A stretch of 48,894 bases of DNA from Xenococcus sp. MO_188.B8 (GCA_030065615.1 JASJDR010000028.1:1-48894), one strand, 5' to 3'. Shown: positions 26,431 to 37,084, counted from the first letter of the stretch. Translations and numbers: made by a program. The notes: generated by a model not told the origin, from the sequence alone.

Positions 26431-26793
26431 CTAAACTTTACCAATTGAATTCAAGTACGCATTTAGTTTTGGAGCTAGTTTATCGATGAGTGGTTTGATT
26501 TTATTTGATTGTTTTTGAGTTAATAAATTACGACAATAAGCTCTTCTTAACCAATGTTGAGTCTCATACAAAGAACCTCTGGCGATCCTCACAAATCTTT
26601 TATTGTCATTAAAACTACCTCTTCCCACACCCTCAGCAATATTTGCCCCAATGCTATCCGCAGAACGAATAATTTGTTTTCCGACCGTATCTATTGCCAA
26701 TGGTTGCCATTCACTCACAATTTGCCAAATTTCTTCTGATAGCTCTTCTGCTAATCTATAAACATTCAAATCTTGAAATCTCTTACTCGTCAT
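26431..26793 (-). CDS. four-helix-bundle protein (23S rRNA intervening-sequence type)
   Basis: The protein has 120 residues from ATG 26793 (MTSKRFQDLNVYRLAEELSE); the track upstream to 26838 is less family-like. KQIIRSADSIGANIAEGVGR is the hallmark segment of the S23/IVP four-helix-bundle family, and RRAYCRNLLTQKQSNKIKPL matches its last helices. These proteins are often encoded inside rRNA intervening sequences or stand alone; function is unknown. It is on the opposite strand between nifS and nifU and is flanked by heptamer repeats on both sides, so it looks inserted into the operon. Confidence 0.85.
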   Translation of the reverse strand: MTSKRFQDLNVYRLAEELSEEIWQIVSEWQPLAIDTVGKQIIRSADSIGANIAEGVGRGSFNDNKRFVRIARGSLYETQHWLRRAYCRNLLTQKQSNKIKPLIDKLAPKLNAYLNSIGKV

Positions 26794-26862
26794 AATGTAT
26801 TCAACCAATCTCGAAATCAAACTATAACTGGCTCTCAACCATTCGTCAGTGATAAGAAATCA

Positions 26863-26936
26863 AGAACAAAAGACTAAGGACGAATGACAAATAACAAATG
26901 ACAAATAACCAAGGACAAAGGACAAAGGACAAAACA
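26863..26936 (+). repeat. heptamer array supplying the nifU ribosome binding site
   Basis: Tandem AAGGACA / AAAGGAC and ACAAATA heptamers run up to the nifU start. The last AAGGA is about 8 nt before ATG 26937, so the repeat itself serves as Shine-Dalgarno. Confidence 0.65.
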
Positions 26937-27833
26937 ATGTGGGACTATACAGACAAAGTAATGGAACACTTCCATAATCCCCGCAATCAAGGCAAGATTA
27001 CGGAGAAGCAGGAAGGAGAAGAAATTGTCACAGGAGAAGTAGGCAGTATTGCCTGTGGAGATGCTCTTAAACTCCATCTCAAAATCGACGAAGAGACTCA
27101 AACTATTAAAGATGCTACATTTCAGACTTTTGGCTGTGCTAGTGCGATCGCCTCTTCTTCTGCCCTGACTGAATTACTCAAGGGAAGGAATGTCGAAGAA
27201 GCTTTGAAGCTAACCAATAAAGAAATTGCCGAGTCTCTCGGTGGATTACCCGAAGAAAAAATGCACTGTTCGGTCATGGGGCAAGAAGCTTTAGAAGCTG
27301 CAATCTACAACTATAAAGGGATTCCCCTCGACACCCATGAAGAAGATGAAGGAAATCTTATATGTCGTTGTTTTGGTATCTCTGATACAAAAATCCGCAG
27401 AATTATTCGCGAGAATGATCTTACTACCGCAGAACAGGTAACTAACTATGTTAAAGCCGGTGGCGGATGCAGTTCTTGTTTACCTGACATCGACGATCTC
27501 ATCTATGAAGTTGCCCTGGAAAAAGAGAAGAGTATCGAGGTAGCAACGGAAATTGCTACTGCTAAGCAACCTTCTCCTAGCGCAATATCAAAACCCCTAA
27601 CTAATCTGCAAAAAATTACCTTAATCCAAAGGGTAATCGACGAAGAGATCCGACCGATTCTAGCCGAAGACGGCGGCGATATGGAACTATTTGACGTAGA
27701 AGGAGATGTCGTTAAAGTCATTCTCAAAGGTGCTTGTAGTGGCTGTGCCTCTTCTACCGAGACTTTGAAGCTCGCGATCGAAGCTACTCTCAAAGACCGA
27801 GTTTTACCTAGTTTAACTGTTGAATCAGTATAA
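26937..27833 (+). CDS. nifU: Fe-S scaffold protein NifU
   Basis: The protein has 298 residues from ATG 26937 (MWDYTDKVMEHFHNPRNQGK). Three domains: an IscU-like N-terminus with Cys in SIACGDALKLHL, TFGCASAIASS and KMHCSVMG; a central BFD-like 2Fe-2S domain (ICRCFGISD ... GGCSSCLPDI); and a C-terminal Nfu domain with CSGCASS. It assembles 4Fe-4S clusters for NifH and NifB with sulfur from NifS. An in-frame upstream extension from 26898 is repeat-coded. Length and domains are normal. Confidence 0.97.
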   Translation: MWDYTDKVMEHFHNPRNQGKITEKQEGEEIVTGEVGSIACGDALKLHLKIDEETQTIKDATFQTFGCASAIASSSALTELLKGRNVEEALKLTNKEIAESLGGLPEEKMHCSVMGQEALEAAIYNYKGIPLDTHEEDEGNLICRCFGISDTKIRRIIRENDLTTAEQVTNYVKAGGGCSSCLPDIDDLIYEVALEKEKSIEVATEIATAKQPSPSAISKPLTNLQKITLIQRVIDEEIRPILAEDGGDMELFDVEGDVVKVILKGACSGCASSTETLKLAIEATLKDRVLPSLTVESV

Positions 27834-29124
<1,291 letters not shown>

Positions 29125-29135
29125 TTTGGCAAATA

Positions 29136-29168
29136 GGACAGAGAATAAATAATAGCTGTTCTTTGTCC
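29136..29168 (+). terminator. stem-loop between nifH and nifD
   Basis: GGACAGAGAA (29136-29145) pairs with TTCTTTGTCC (29159-29168), one G-T pair and a 13-nt loop. No U-run follows, so it is more likely a processing or stabilising hairpin that keeps nifH mRNA in excess over nifDK than a full terminator (inference). Confidence 0.4.
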
Positions 29169-29284
29169 TCATCTGTTTGTCTTTTGTCATTCGTTCTTTG
29201 TCTTCTGTGTTTTAGAACAGTTGCTGTTTAAAAATCACTAACGACCAATGACCGATGACTAATAACCAATATGGAGATAACATC

Positions 29285-30730
29285 ATGACAACTGTTGAAA
29301 AAAATAAGGAACTGATCAAAGAGGTACTAGAAGCCTATCCAGAGAAGGCGGTAAAAAAACGTTCTAAGCACCTTGGCGTTTACGAAGAAGGTAATTCTGA
29401 TTGTGGCGTAAAATCAAATAAAAAATCCGTTCCTGGGGTAATGACTACTCGTGGTTGTGCTTATGCAGGGGCAAAAGGGGTAGTTTGGGGTCCTGTTAAA
29501 GATATGATTCATATCTCCCACGGTCCTGTAGGTTGCGGTTATTATTCCTGGTCAGGTCGTCGTAATTACTACATTGGTACAACTGGGGTGGATACCTTCG
29601 GTACCATGCAGTTTACTTCCGATTTCCAAGAAAGAGACATCGTTTTCGGTGGTGATAAAAAATTAGCCAAACTAATTGATGAATTAGAAATTCTCTTTCC
29701 CTTAAGTAATGGAACTACTATTGAATCTGAATGTCCCATCGGTTTAATTGGGGATGATATTGAAGCTGTTGCGAGAAAGAAAGGAAAAGAAACAGGTAAA
29801 CCAGTAGTTCCGGTACGTTGTGAAGGTTTTAGAGGAGTTTCTCAATCCTTGGGACACCATATTGCTAACGATACAGTTCGTGACTGGGTATTACCCAAAG
29901 CTGATGAATATCGTAAACTTCCTGAAGGATTTGAGCCTAGTCCTTATGATGTCAATATTATTGGGGACTATAACATCGGTGGTGATGCTTGGCCCAGCCG
30001 TATGTTACTCGAAGCGATCGGTTTAAGAGTAATTAGCCAGTTTTCTGGGGATGGTACATTTAATGAAACTGTCATGACTCCCCTAGCTAAGCTAAATCTC
30101 ATCCACTGTTACAGATCGATGAACTACATCTGTCGTCACATGGAAGAAAAATATGGCATTGGCTGGTTAGAATATAACTTCTTTGGTCCTTCTCAAATTG
30201 CTAAATCTCTTCGTAAAATTGCTGCTCAGTTTGACGAAACCATTCAAGAAAACGCCGAAAAAGTGATTGCTAAGTATCAAGCAGATATGGATGCAGTAAT
30301 CGCTCAATATCGTCCTCGCTTAGAAGGCAAAACTGTAATGATGATGGTTGGTGGACTGCGCCCTCGTCACGTTATTCCTGCCTTTGAAGACTTAGGGATG
30401 AAAGTAATCGGTACTGGTTATGAATTCGGTCACGGTGATGACTATAAACGTACTGCCGATTATGTTAAAGACGGCACTATTATTTATGACGATGTTAGCG
30501 GTCATGAATTTGAAGAATTTGCTAAACAACTTAATCCTGACCTGATTGCAGCGGGAATTAAAGAAAAATATGTCTTCCAGAAAATGGCTCTGCCCTTCCG
30601 TCAGATGCACTCCTGGGATTACTCAGGTCCTTATCACGGCTATCACGGCTTTGCTGTCTTCGCTCGTGACATGGATTTGGCAATCAATAACCCCACTTGG
30701 AGCCTAATCGAAAATCCTTGGGACAAATAA
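29285..30730 (+). CDS. nifD: nitrogenase MoFe protein alpha chain NifD
   Basis: The protein has 481 residues from ATG 29285, chosen because GGAGATAACATC precedes it and [20 protein letters not shown] is the family start (an upstream ATG at 29255 lies in heptamer repeats). P-cluster cysteines are in [21 protein letters not shown] and [13 protein letters not shown]. The FeMo-co Cys is in [11 protein letters not shown] and the homocitrate-side His in [11 protein letters not shown]. It forms the alpha2beta2 MoFe protein with NifK. The gene is uninterrupted; no nifD excision element. Confidence 0.99.
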   Translation: MTTVEKNKELIKEVLEAYPEKAVKKRSKHLGVYEEGNSDCGVKSNKKSVPGVMTTRGCAYAGAKGVVWGPVKDMIHISHGPVGCGYYSWSGRRNYYIGTTGVDTFGTMQFTSDFQERDIVFGGDKKLAKLIDELEILFPLSNGTTIESECPIGLIGDDIEAVARKKGKETGKPVVPVRCEGFRGVSQSLGHHIANDTVRDWVLPKADEYRKLPEGFEPSPYDVNIIGDYNIGGDAWPSRMLLEAIGLRVISQFSGDGTFNETVMTPLAKLNLIHCYRSMNYICRHMEEKYGIGWLEYNFFGPSQIAKSLRKIAAQFDETIQENAEKVIAKYQADMDAVIAQYRPRLEGKTVMMMVGGLRPRHVIPAFEDLGMKVIGTGYEFGHGDDYKRTADYVKDGTIIYDDVSGHEFEEFAKQLNPDLIAAGIKEKYVFQKMALPFRQMHSWDYSGPYHGYHGFAVFARDMDLAINNPTWSLIENPWDK

Positions 30731-30833
30731 ACATTTAAACATTTAAGGAAGGAGGAAAGAGGAAAGACTGCACCCTTCTTATTCCTTGTTCCTTATTCCT
30801 TAGAAGACAAACAATAAAGGAAAGGTAATAGTC

Positions 30834-32429
30834 ATGACTGAGAACACAGTAAATAATCCAACCCCTCCCGAAAATTTAACACCTTCTATATTTACCGAGT
30901 CAGAACCAGGAAAGATTCAAGACCATTTCGATTTATTTCAAACCGACCCCTATCAGGAAATCTTTGAATTTAAGCGTCAGTTTGAAGGAGCCCACAGCAA
31001 GGACGAAGTAGCTCGTATTGCTGAATGGACAAAAACTTGGGATTATCGTGAGAAAAACTTTGCCCGTGAAGCCCTAACTGTTAACCCAGCCAAAGCTTGT
31101 CAACCTTTAGGTTCTCTTTTTGTTGCCGCAGGTTTTGAAGGAACTTTGCCCTATTCTCATGGTTCTCAAGGTTGCGTCGCTTATTTTCGTACTCACTTAA
31201 CCCGTAATTTTAAAGAACCTTTCCAAGCTGTTTCTTCCTCGATGACTGAGGATGCGGCGGTATTTGGTGGACTCAATAACATGGTAGATGGGTTAGCTAA
31301 CTCCTATAATCTCTACAAGCCGAAAATGATCGCCCTCTGCACTACTTGTATGGCTGAGGTAATTGGGGATGACTTGGGTGCATTTATCCAAACAGCGAAG
31401 AATAAAGGTTCAATTCCCGAAGATTTCCCCGTACCCTATGCCCATACTCCTAGCTTTGTCGGTTCTCATATCACTGGTTACGACAATATGCTCAAGGGGA
31501 TTCTAGAATGCTTGACGGAAGGGAAGAAAACAGAAACTACTAACGGCAAGTATAACTTCAACTTAGGCTTTGATGCTTATATTGGTAATATTCGCGAACT
31601 AAAACGAATTCTCCAATTATTCGACATTGACTATACTGTACTTTCTGATAATGCCGATGCATTTGATTCTCCCAATACTGGTGAATTCAAAATGTACAAT
31701 GGGCTCACTACACTAGAAGACGCTGCTGATTCTATAAACGCTGAAGGCACTTTCTTCTTCCAGAAATATACTACTCCTAAAACTCAGGACTGGATTACAA
31801 AAGAATGGGGACAAGAAACATACAACTTCCGTCCCTTTGGGATTAAGGGTACTGATGAATTCTTAACCAAGTTATCGGAAATCACTGGTAAGCCTGTTCC
31901 CCAAGAATTAGTAGAGGAAAGAGGTCGGGCAGTAGATGCCATGACTGATTCCCAGGCTTGGATTCACGGTAAACGTGTTGCTCTTTATGGCGATCCCGAT
32001 CATGTATTTGGTTTAGTTAATTTCTTACTAGAATTAGGTGCAGAACCAGTTCACATTGTCGTTACTAACAGCAATGCCGACTTTGAAGCAGAATTACAAG
32101 CAGTATTAGATGCTAGTCCCTACGGTCAAAATTCTACTATCTGGGGCAAAAAAGATCTCTGGCACTTACGGAGTTTAATGTTTACTGAACCAGTTGACCT
32201 TTTAATCGGTAACTCTTACGGTAAGTATCTCTGGCGTGACACTCACACTCCCATAGTCCGCATTGGTTATCCCATCTTCGATCGCCACCATATGCACCGC
32301 TATGAAACTCTGGGTTATCGAGGTGCGCTTAACCTCCATAACTGGATTATCAACACTATCCTCGACGAACTTGATCGCCAGACCATTATTCCTGCCAAAA
32401 CAGATATTTCTTTCGATCTAATTCGTTAA
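30834..32429 (+). CDS. nifK: nitrogenase MoFe protein beta chain NifK
   Basis: The protein has 531 residues. P-cluster cysteines are in KACQPLGSLF, GSQGCVAYFR and LCTTCMAEVIGDD; the C-terminal half has GYPIFDRHHMHR. Partner of NifD. The N-terminus begins with MTENTVNNPTPPENLTPSIF, an extension of about 20 residues before the conserved QDHFDLFQTDPYQEIF, making it slightly longer than most NifK. GGAAAGGTAATAGTC precedes the ATG. It follows nifD by about 100 bp. Confidence 0.98.
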   Translation: MTENTVNNPTPPENLTPSIFTESEPGKIQDHFDLFQTDPYQEIFEFKRQFEGAHSKDEVARIAEWTKTWDYREKNFAREALTVNPAKACQPLGSLFVAAGFEGTLPYSHGSQGCVAYFRTHLTRNFKEPFQAVSSSMTEDAAVFGGLNNMVDGLANSYNLYKPKMIALCTTCMAEVIGDDLGAFIQTAKNKGSIPEDFPVPYAHTPSFVGSHITGYDNMLKGILECLTEGKKTETTNGKYNFNLGFDAYIGNIRELKRILQLFDIDYTVLSDNADAFDSPNTGEFKMYNGLTTLEDAADSINAEGTFFFQKYTTPKTQDWITKEWGQETYNFRPFGIKGTDEFLTKLSEITGKPVPQELVEERGRAVDAMTDSQAWIHGKRVALYGDPDHVFGLVNFLLELGAEPVHIVVTNSNADFEAELQAVLDASPYGQNSTIWGKKDLWHLRSLMFTEPVDLLIGNSYGKYLWRDTHTPIVRIGYPIFDRHHMHRYETLGYRGALNLHNWIINTILDELDRQTIIPAKTDISFDLIR

Positions 32430-32460
32430 TGAACAATATCTGTATGGAATAGGCAATATT

Positions 32461-32491
32461 TGTAAGGGTTTGGCACTGCCAAACCCCTACA
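32461..32491. repeat. 15-bp-arm palindrome between nifK and nifZ
   Basis: TGTAAGGGTTTGGCA (32461-32475), one C, then TGCCAAACCCCTACA: a hairpin with a single G-A mismatch and essentially no loop. No T-run follows, so it is either an mRNA 3'-end stabiliser for nifHDK or a dispersed palindrome. The sequence style resembles other REP-like units in cyanobacteria. Confidence 0.75.
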
Positions 32492-32518
32492 GGCAATCAA
32501 CAGAAAACAAGGAAAATC

Positions 32519-32782
32519 ATGAAACTAGGTGATGTAGAACTGGATCAAGAACCAGCTTTCCAACTGGATTCCAAAGTTAGAGTCCGCAAAAAGATTCGTA
32601 ATGATGGCACTTTCCCAGGCAAACAAATTGGTGAAACACTTGCTAATAAAGGGGATGAAGGATATATCATCTCCATCGGTACCTATCTACAAACTGCTTA
32701 TATCTATTCTGTTCACTTTTTAGAAACTGGTAATGTCGTAGGTTGTCTGGGGAAAGAACTCGAACTAGTTACAGAAAACTAA
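32519..32782 (+). CDS. nifZ: NifZ family protein
   Basis: The protein has 87 residues: MKLGDVELDQEPAFQLDSKV, RVRKKIRNDGTFPGKQIGET, then KGDEGYIISIGTYLQTAYIY and VHFLETGNVVGCLGKELELV. The basic RVRxxIRNDGTxPG segment and the VHF-Exxx-VGC-E-EL end are the NifZ signature. NifZ assists P-cluster maturation of NifDK. It lies 90 bp after nifK beyond the palindrome and 7 bp before the next gene. Standard length for the cyanobacterial short form. Confidence 0.92.
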   Translation: MKLGDVELDQEPAFQLDSKVRVRKKIRNDGTFPGKQIGETLANKGDEGYIISIGTYLQTAYIYSVHFLETGNVVGCLGKELELVTEN

Positions 32783-32789
32783 GAATATT

Positions 32790-33104
32790 ATGTCTACCCA
32801 AACTCACAACCACTCACCTTCCCTATTTTCTCCAAGAAAATTTTCTTTCGATCTTTTTTATCCCCTACGTCGCTGGGTAGATAACATCGAAGTTAATAAC
32901 GAAAAATTCGCTCATTTCCTTTGTAATCTCATTCCCTGTAGCTGCCCCTTTGAACGTGATGTGACCATCTTCGGGCGAAACTTTCATCTTCCCGCTTTGT
33001 GTAAACTAAATCCTTTATATAACGAGACTGTGGCTTTGCGTCTTCGCGCTCTTACCTATCTAGAAGGAGACTGTGAAGAAGATATTACTAAATATATTTG
33101 TTAG
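32790..33104 (+). CDS. Mo-dependent nitrogenase C-terminal domain protein
   Basis: The protein has 104 residues: PLRRWVDNIEVNNEKFAHFL, NLIPCSCPFERDVTIFGR, FHLPALCKLNPLYNETVALR, FRALTYLEGDCEED-type end (here LRALTYLEGDCEEDITKYIC). This is the Mo-nitro_C domain, found in cyanobacteria as a small separate protein. Function is unknown; conserved cysteines (PCSCPFE, LCKLNP) suggest metal or Fe-S contact. It is 7 bp after nifZ and likely co-translated. Confidence 0.88.
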   Translation: MSTQTHNHSPSLFSPRKFSFDLFYPLRRWVDNIEVNNEKFAHFLCNLIPCSCPFERDVTIFGRNFHLPALCKLNPLYNETVALRLRALTYLEGDCEEDITKYIC

Positions 33105-33171
33105 TTACTGGTCATTAGTCATTAGTTATTAGTTATTAGGACAAAACATCAAGGGCAAAAGACGAATAACA

Positions 33172-33226
33172 AAGCGGTGCGACCCCGGTCGGGTCTCCCG
33201 ACTATCGCGAACGCGCACCAAGAGAG
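33172..33226. repeat. 55-bp dispersed repeat between Mo-nitro_C and nifE
   Basis: It begins AAGCGGTGCGACCCCG and ends CGCGCACCAAGAGAG. Both ends recur around the insertion in modBC (46090-46105 and 46174-46188), with a different interior. GGTGCG and CGCACC form a short terminal inverted repeat; the centre GGTCGGGTCTCCCGAC is a smaller hairpin. Heptamer repeats lie on both sides. Confidence 0.8.
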
Positions 33227-33287
33227 AACCAAGAACGAATAACAAACGACCAAGGACAAAGGACGAATCACAAAGGACGAACTACCA

Positions 33288-34667
33288 ATGACAAAAGCAA
33301 AAATCGCTGACCTCCTTAACGAGCCAGGTTGCGAACACAATCACAAAAAAGGACAACAAGGTAAAAATAAGGCTTGTACTCAACAAGCTAAACCTGGAGC
33401 TGCTCAAGGGGGTTGTGCTTTTGATGGAGCTTCGATCGCCCTTGTCCCAATTACTGACGCTGCCCATTTAGTTCATGGACCGATTGCCTGTGCGGGCAAT
33501 TCTTGGGGTAGTCGGGGTAGTCTTTCTTCTGGTGCTACGACCTATAAAATGGGTTTTACGACCGATATTAGTGAAAATGATATTATTTTTGGCGGCGAAA
33601 AGAAGCTCTATAAAGCGATCGCCCAAGTCATCAAACGGTATAATCCTCCTGCTGTCTTTGTTTATTCTACCTGCGTTACTGCTCTTATTGGAGATGACTT
33701 GGACGCAGTTTGCGAAGCAGCTACTAATAAGTTTGCTACCCCGATTATTCCCGTTAATTCTCCTGGTTTTGTGGGTAGTAAAAATTTAGGGAATAGATTG
33801 GCTGGAGAATCTTTATTAGATTATGTTGTCGGTACTGCCGAACCTGAATATACTACTCCATACGATATCAATCTGATTGGGGAATATAACATTGCAGGAG
33901 AACTTTGGGGCGTATTACCTCTGTTTGAAAAAGTTGGGATTCGTGTACTCTCGAAGATTACAGGGGATGCCACCTTTGAAGAGATTCGCTACGCTCATCG
34001 GGCAAAACTCAATGTGATGATCTGCTCCAAAGCCCTAATTAATATGGGGCGCAAAATGGAGGAACGTTACGGTATCCCTTATATCGAAGAATCTTTCTAT
34101 GGCATTGCTGACATGAACCGTTGTTTGCGAAATATTGCCCAGAAAATAGGAGATGAAGCCTTACAGCAACGGGTAGAAACCGTAATTGCTGAAGAAACTG
34201 TCAAACTCGATATTGCTCTGGCTCCCTATCGCGATCGCCTTAAAGATAAAAAGATGGTTTTGTATACCGGAGGAGTCAAAAGTTGGTCGGTGATGTCGGC
34301 AGCCCAAGATTTGGGAATGAAAGTAGTTGCCACCAGCACGAAAAAGAGTACGGAAGAAGATAAAGCGAAAATTAAACAATTATTGGGTAAAGATGGCATT
34401 GCGCTGGCTAAAGGTAATGCTAAAGAGATATTAAAAGTAATTGCTAAGACTAAAGCTGATATGCTCGTAGCTGGAGGACGGAACCAATATACTGCCCTCA
34501 AAGCCCGAATTCCCTTCCTCGACATCAACCAAGAACGCCATAAACCCTATGCAGGATATGTGGGACTAATCGAAATGGCAAAAGAATTTGATCGTGCCCT
34601 CCACAGCCCCATTTGGCAACAGGTTCGTCAACAAGCACCTTGGGAGAAAGTAATAAGTAATAAGTAA
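33288..34667 (+). CDS. nifE: NifE, FeMo-co scaffold subunit
   Basis: The protein has 459 residues. MTKAKIADLLNEPGCEHN starts the family; cysteines lie in GGCAFDGASIAL, HGPIACAGNSWG and YSTCVTALIGDD. NifEN matures NifB-co to FeMo-co. Related to NifD but lacking the FeMo-co His. AAGGACGAACTACCA precedes the ATG. The C-terminal residues VISNK and the stop come from a TAATAAG heptamer array (34651-34685). Intact. Confidence 0.97.
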   Translation: MTKAKIADLLNEPGCEHNHKKGQQGKNKACTQQAKPGAAQGGCAFDGASIALVPITDAAHLVHGPIACAGNSWGSRGSLSSGATTYKMGFTTDISENDIIFGGEKKLYKAIAQVIKRYNPPAVFVYSTCVTALIGDDLDAVCEAATNKFATPIIPVNSPGFVGSKNLGNRLAGESLLDYVVGTAEPEYTTPYDINLIGEYNIAGELWGVLPLFEKVGIRVLSKITGDATFEEIRYAHRAKLNVMICSKALINMGRKMEERYGIPYIEESFYGIADMNRCLRNIAQKIGDEALQQRVETVIAEETVKLDIALAPYRDRLKDKKMVLYTGGVKSWSVMSAAQDLGMKVVATSTKKSTEEDKAKIKQLLGKDGIALAKGNAKEILKVIAKTKADMLVAGGRNQYTALKARIPFLDINQERHKPYAGYVGLIEMAKEFDRALHSPIWQQVRQQAPWEKVISNK

Positions 34668-34685
34668 TAAGTAATAAGCAATAAG
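34651..34685. repeat. five tandem TAATAAG heptamers overlapping the nifE stop
   Basis: Four exact TAATAAG units (34651-34678) and one CAATAAG (34679-34685). The nifE stop codon (34665-34667) is inside the array, so the array codes the last residues of NifE. Confidence 0.9.
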
Positions 34686-34743
34686 TATTTATTTCTCTCG
34701 TCTCCTCGTTTCTAGTTCCTTTTTCCTCGTTCCTTAAAATGCC

Positions 34744-36078
34744 ATGACTACCATAACCCGCAACAAAAAATCTGTAGCTGTTAATCCCCTCAAACAAAGT
34801 CCTCCTTTGGGAGCAGCCCTCGCTTTCCTCGGATTAAAAGGAATCGTACCTTTGTTTCATGGTTCTCAGGGTTGTACTGCTTTTGCCAAAGTGTTATTAG
34901 TACGGCATTTTCGTGAAGCAATTCCTCTAGCAACTACTGCTATGACTGAGGTTTCTACAATTTTAGGAGGAGAAGAAAATATCGAACAGGCGATTTTAAC
35001 CTTGGTAGAAAAAGCTCAACCTGAATTATTGGGCTTATTAACTACAGGGTTAACAGAAACGCGAGGCGACGATATGGATGGAATTCTCAAATCAATCCGT
35101 AAACGTCATCCCGAACTAGATTATTTACCAATTATCTCTGTTTCTACTCCCGATTATAAAGGTGCTTTGCAAGATGGTTTTGCAGCAGCAGTTAAATCAA
35201 TTGTGGCTACCGATTACGGTCAACCTGTAGAGACGTATCATGTTAAGTCTCTACGGCAGGTAACAATTTTAGCGGGTTCGCTGCTGGCACCTGGAGATGT
35301 AGAAGAAATAAAGGAAATAGTTGAAGTATTTGGGCTAAAACCATTAGTGATTCCCGATTTATCTGGTTCAGTCGATGGGCATTTAGATGATGATTACAAT
35401 AGCAAAACCCCTGGTGGAACTTCCTTAGAAGAGCTACAGCAATTAGAGCGATCGCTTTTTACTATTGCTATTGGCGAAAGTATGCGTCCTGCTGCGGAAA
35501 CCTTAAAACAACAATTTGACACTGAGTATAAAATATTTCCCCGATTAACTGGTCTAGGGGCAGTAGATAGTTTTATTTGGCAATTATCCCAAATTGCTGA
35601 AGCTCAAAGCGATCCTCGTTTTTTAACCATTCGTCAAATACCTGAAAAGTATAGTCGTCAGCGTCGACAACTTCAGGATGCGATTCTCGATACTCATTTC
35701 TATCTTGGGGAGAAAAAGGTTTCCCTGGCACTAGAACCCGATTTACTCTATCAAACCAGTTGGTTACTAAAGGAAATGGGAGCAGAAATTCACGCTGCTG
35801 TTACTACCACCAAGTCAAATATTCTCAAAGATCTGCCTATTGAAGAGGTAATCATTGGAGATTTAGAAGACTTAGAGGATTTAGCCCCTGGTTCGGATTT
35901 AATTATTACCAATTCCCAAGGAAAAAGTCTCGCCCAAAAGCTCAATATTCCTCTATATCGTATGGGTTATCCCATTTATGATCGCCTGGGTAATGGTTCT
36001 CGCTGTTTAGTCGGTTATCGGGGCACTATGCAATTTTTATTCGATCTCGGCAATATTTTTATTGAATTGGGACACTAG
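34744..36078 (+). CDS. nifN: NifN, FeMo-co scaffold subunit, with in-frame palindrome
   Basis: The protein has 444 residues. NPLKQSPPLGAALAFLGLKG, GSQGCTAFAKVLLVRHFREA and TTGLTETRGDDMDG are NifN features; it forms the NifEN heterotetramer with NifE. The stretch VETYHVKSLR (codons 35227-35256) is coded by a 28-bp imperfect palindrome and has no counterpart I recall in other NifN, where a short linker leads straight to the QVTILAGS strand. It lies in a surface loop position between domains, so the protein is probably functional. Otherwise normal. Confidence 0.95.
   Translation: MTTITRNKKSVAVNPLKQSPPLGAALAFLGLKGIVPLFHGSQGCTAFAKVLLVRHFREAIPLATTAMTEVSTILGGEENIEQAILTLVEKAQPELLGLLTTGLTETRGDDMDGILKSIRKRHPELDYLPIISVSTPDYKGALQDGFAAAVKSIVATDYGQPVETYHVKSLRQVTILAGSLLAPGDVEEIKEIVEVFGLKPLVIPDLSGSVDGHLDDDYNSKTPGGTSLEELQQLERSLFTIAIGESMRPAAETLKQQFDTEYKIFPRLTGLGAVDSFIWQLSQIAEAQSDPRFLTIRQIPEKYSRQRRQLQDAILDTHFYLGEKKVSLALEPDLLYQTSWLLKEMGAEIHAAVTTTKSNILKDLPIEEVIIGDLEDLEDLAPGSDLIITNSQGKSLAQKLNIPLYRMGYPIYDRLGNGSRCLVGYRGTMQFLFDLGNIFIELGH
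35227..35254. repeat. 28-bp palindromic repeat inside nifN
   Basis: The arms GTAGAGAC (35227-35234) and GTCTCTAC (35247-35254) are exact complements; the 12-nt centre is imperfect. It aligns without gaps to the palindrome in the RAYT remnant at 22137-22164, with three differences. Read in frame as nine codons. Confidence 0.85.
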
Positions 36079-36121
36079 TCATTAGTTATTTGTTGATAAT
36101 TGTAAATATAAAGGTAAGAAA

Positions 36122-36604
36122 ATGGTTCAAGCTATAACACTAGAAAATCCACCAAAGCTAAATAAGCTAAATAAATTCCAGCATCCTTTTCTGCAAGAAT
36201 TAATAAAGCAAATTCGTTTAGCAGATAGTTTTGGTCAATATAGTGACTGGTCTGATGAACTACTAATAGAGCAATTAATTATTTCTTCAGATCAAGAAGA
36301 ATTATACTCAAAAAATCTCAATTTTGAGACTCTCAATCAGCTTCTAACCAAGGCTTTTTATAAGGCAATTGGAACAATTATTGAGAGTAAAACAGGACAT
36401 AGTACTGAGATTTTTATTCATTTAAGAAGTAAAGAATTTAGTTCAGCAGTTATTTCCTGTGGCGGAGTTTTAGTTTTATATTCACTAATTTGGGGTTATA
36501 GAAGATTGAGTTTCCTTTCTCTATCAGAACTAATTGAATCGGCTGAAACTAATATTCGCAATGCTGTTAACAAGGCTAGTCTTTACTTAAATTTTGTTTA
36601 TTAG
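36122..36604 (+). CDS. diverged DUF269 (NifX-associated) paralog
   Basis: The protein has 160 residues. FLQELIKQIRLADSFGQYSD-W aligns with FLKELVLQVRAQDHYGVYRS-W of the DUF269 protein at 37142, and FYKAIGTIIESKTGHSTEIF with FYRAIASSIEKQTGKLCQAV. The same length and order hold to the end, so it is a second, more diverged copy on the other side of nifX. DUF269 proteins bind FeMo-co precursors or assist NifX (family knowledge, limited). It has lost the WSIIWTGRLMVVSRTLRDAQRFGYPS conservation in part. Intact frame. Confidence 0.8.
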   Translation: MVQAITLENPPKLNKLNKFQHPFLQELIKQIRLADSFGQYSDWSDELLIEQLIISSDQEELYSKNLNFETLNQLLTKAFYKAIGTIIESKTGHSTEIFIHLRSKEFSSAVISCGGVLVLYSLIWGYRRLSFLSLSELIESAETNIRNAVNKASLYLNFVY

Positions 36605-36688
36605 TTGTCATTCGTATTTTATCCTTTGTCTTTCGTTATTTGAGCAATAACTAATGACAAACAACTAATATTTAGGAGATTTTAAACA

Positions 36689-37084
36689 ATGAAAGTTGCT
36701 TTTGCTACTCAAGATAATGTCCATATCAATGCTCACTTCGGTTGGGCAAAAAAAGTTGATATTTATGATGTCTCTACTGATGGTTATAACTTCCTTAACA
36801 CGGTGGAATTTGGTGGAGATCTCAAAGAAGATGGCAATGAAGACAAATTAGTCCCCAAAATTAAAGCAGTTGCCGATTGTACGATCGTCTATGTTTCTGC
36901 GATCGGAGGCAGTGCTGCATCCCGTCTTCTAAAAAACAAAATTACTCCACTAAAAGCGGAAAATAAAGACGATCAAATTACCGATGTGCTCAACATTTTG
37001 GTGAAAACATTAGGCAATCCTCCTCCCTGGTTACGTAAAGCCTTGGGACAAAATACCAAAAACTTCGATTTTGAAGATGAATAA
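36689..37084 (+). CDS. nifX: NifX, FeMo-co carrier protein
   Basis: The protein has 131 residues: MKVAFATQDNVHINAHFGWA, VDIYDVSTDGYNFLNTVEFG, then ADCTIVYVSAIGGSAASRLL. It matches the NifX/NafY family and the C-terminal domain of NifB here. NifX binds NifB-co and VK-cluster between NifB, NifEN and NifDK. TTTAGGAGATTTTAAACA precedes the ATG. The tail (RKALGQNTKNFDFEDE) is acidic. Confidence 0.95.
   Translation: MKVAFATQDNVHINAHFGWAKKVDIYDVSTDGYNFLNTVEFGGDLKEDGNEDKLVPKIKAVADCTIVYVSAIGGSAASRLLKNKITPLKAENKDDQITDVLNILVKTLGNPPPWLRKALGQNTKNFDFEDE

Noticed and set aside
29136-29168. Strong Rho-independent terminator after nifH
   Set aside because: No T-run follows the stem, and nifD and nifK lie directly downstream, so only a processing hairpin is likely.
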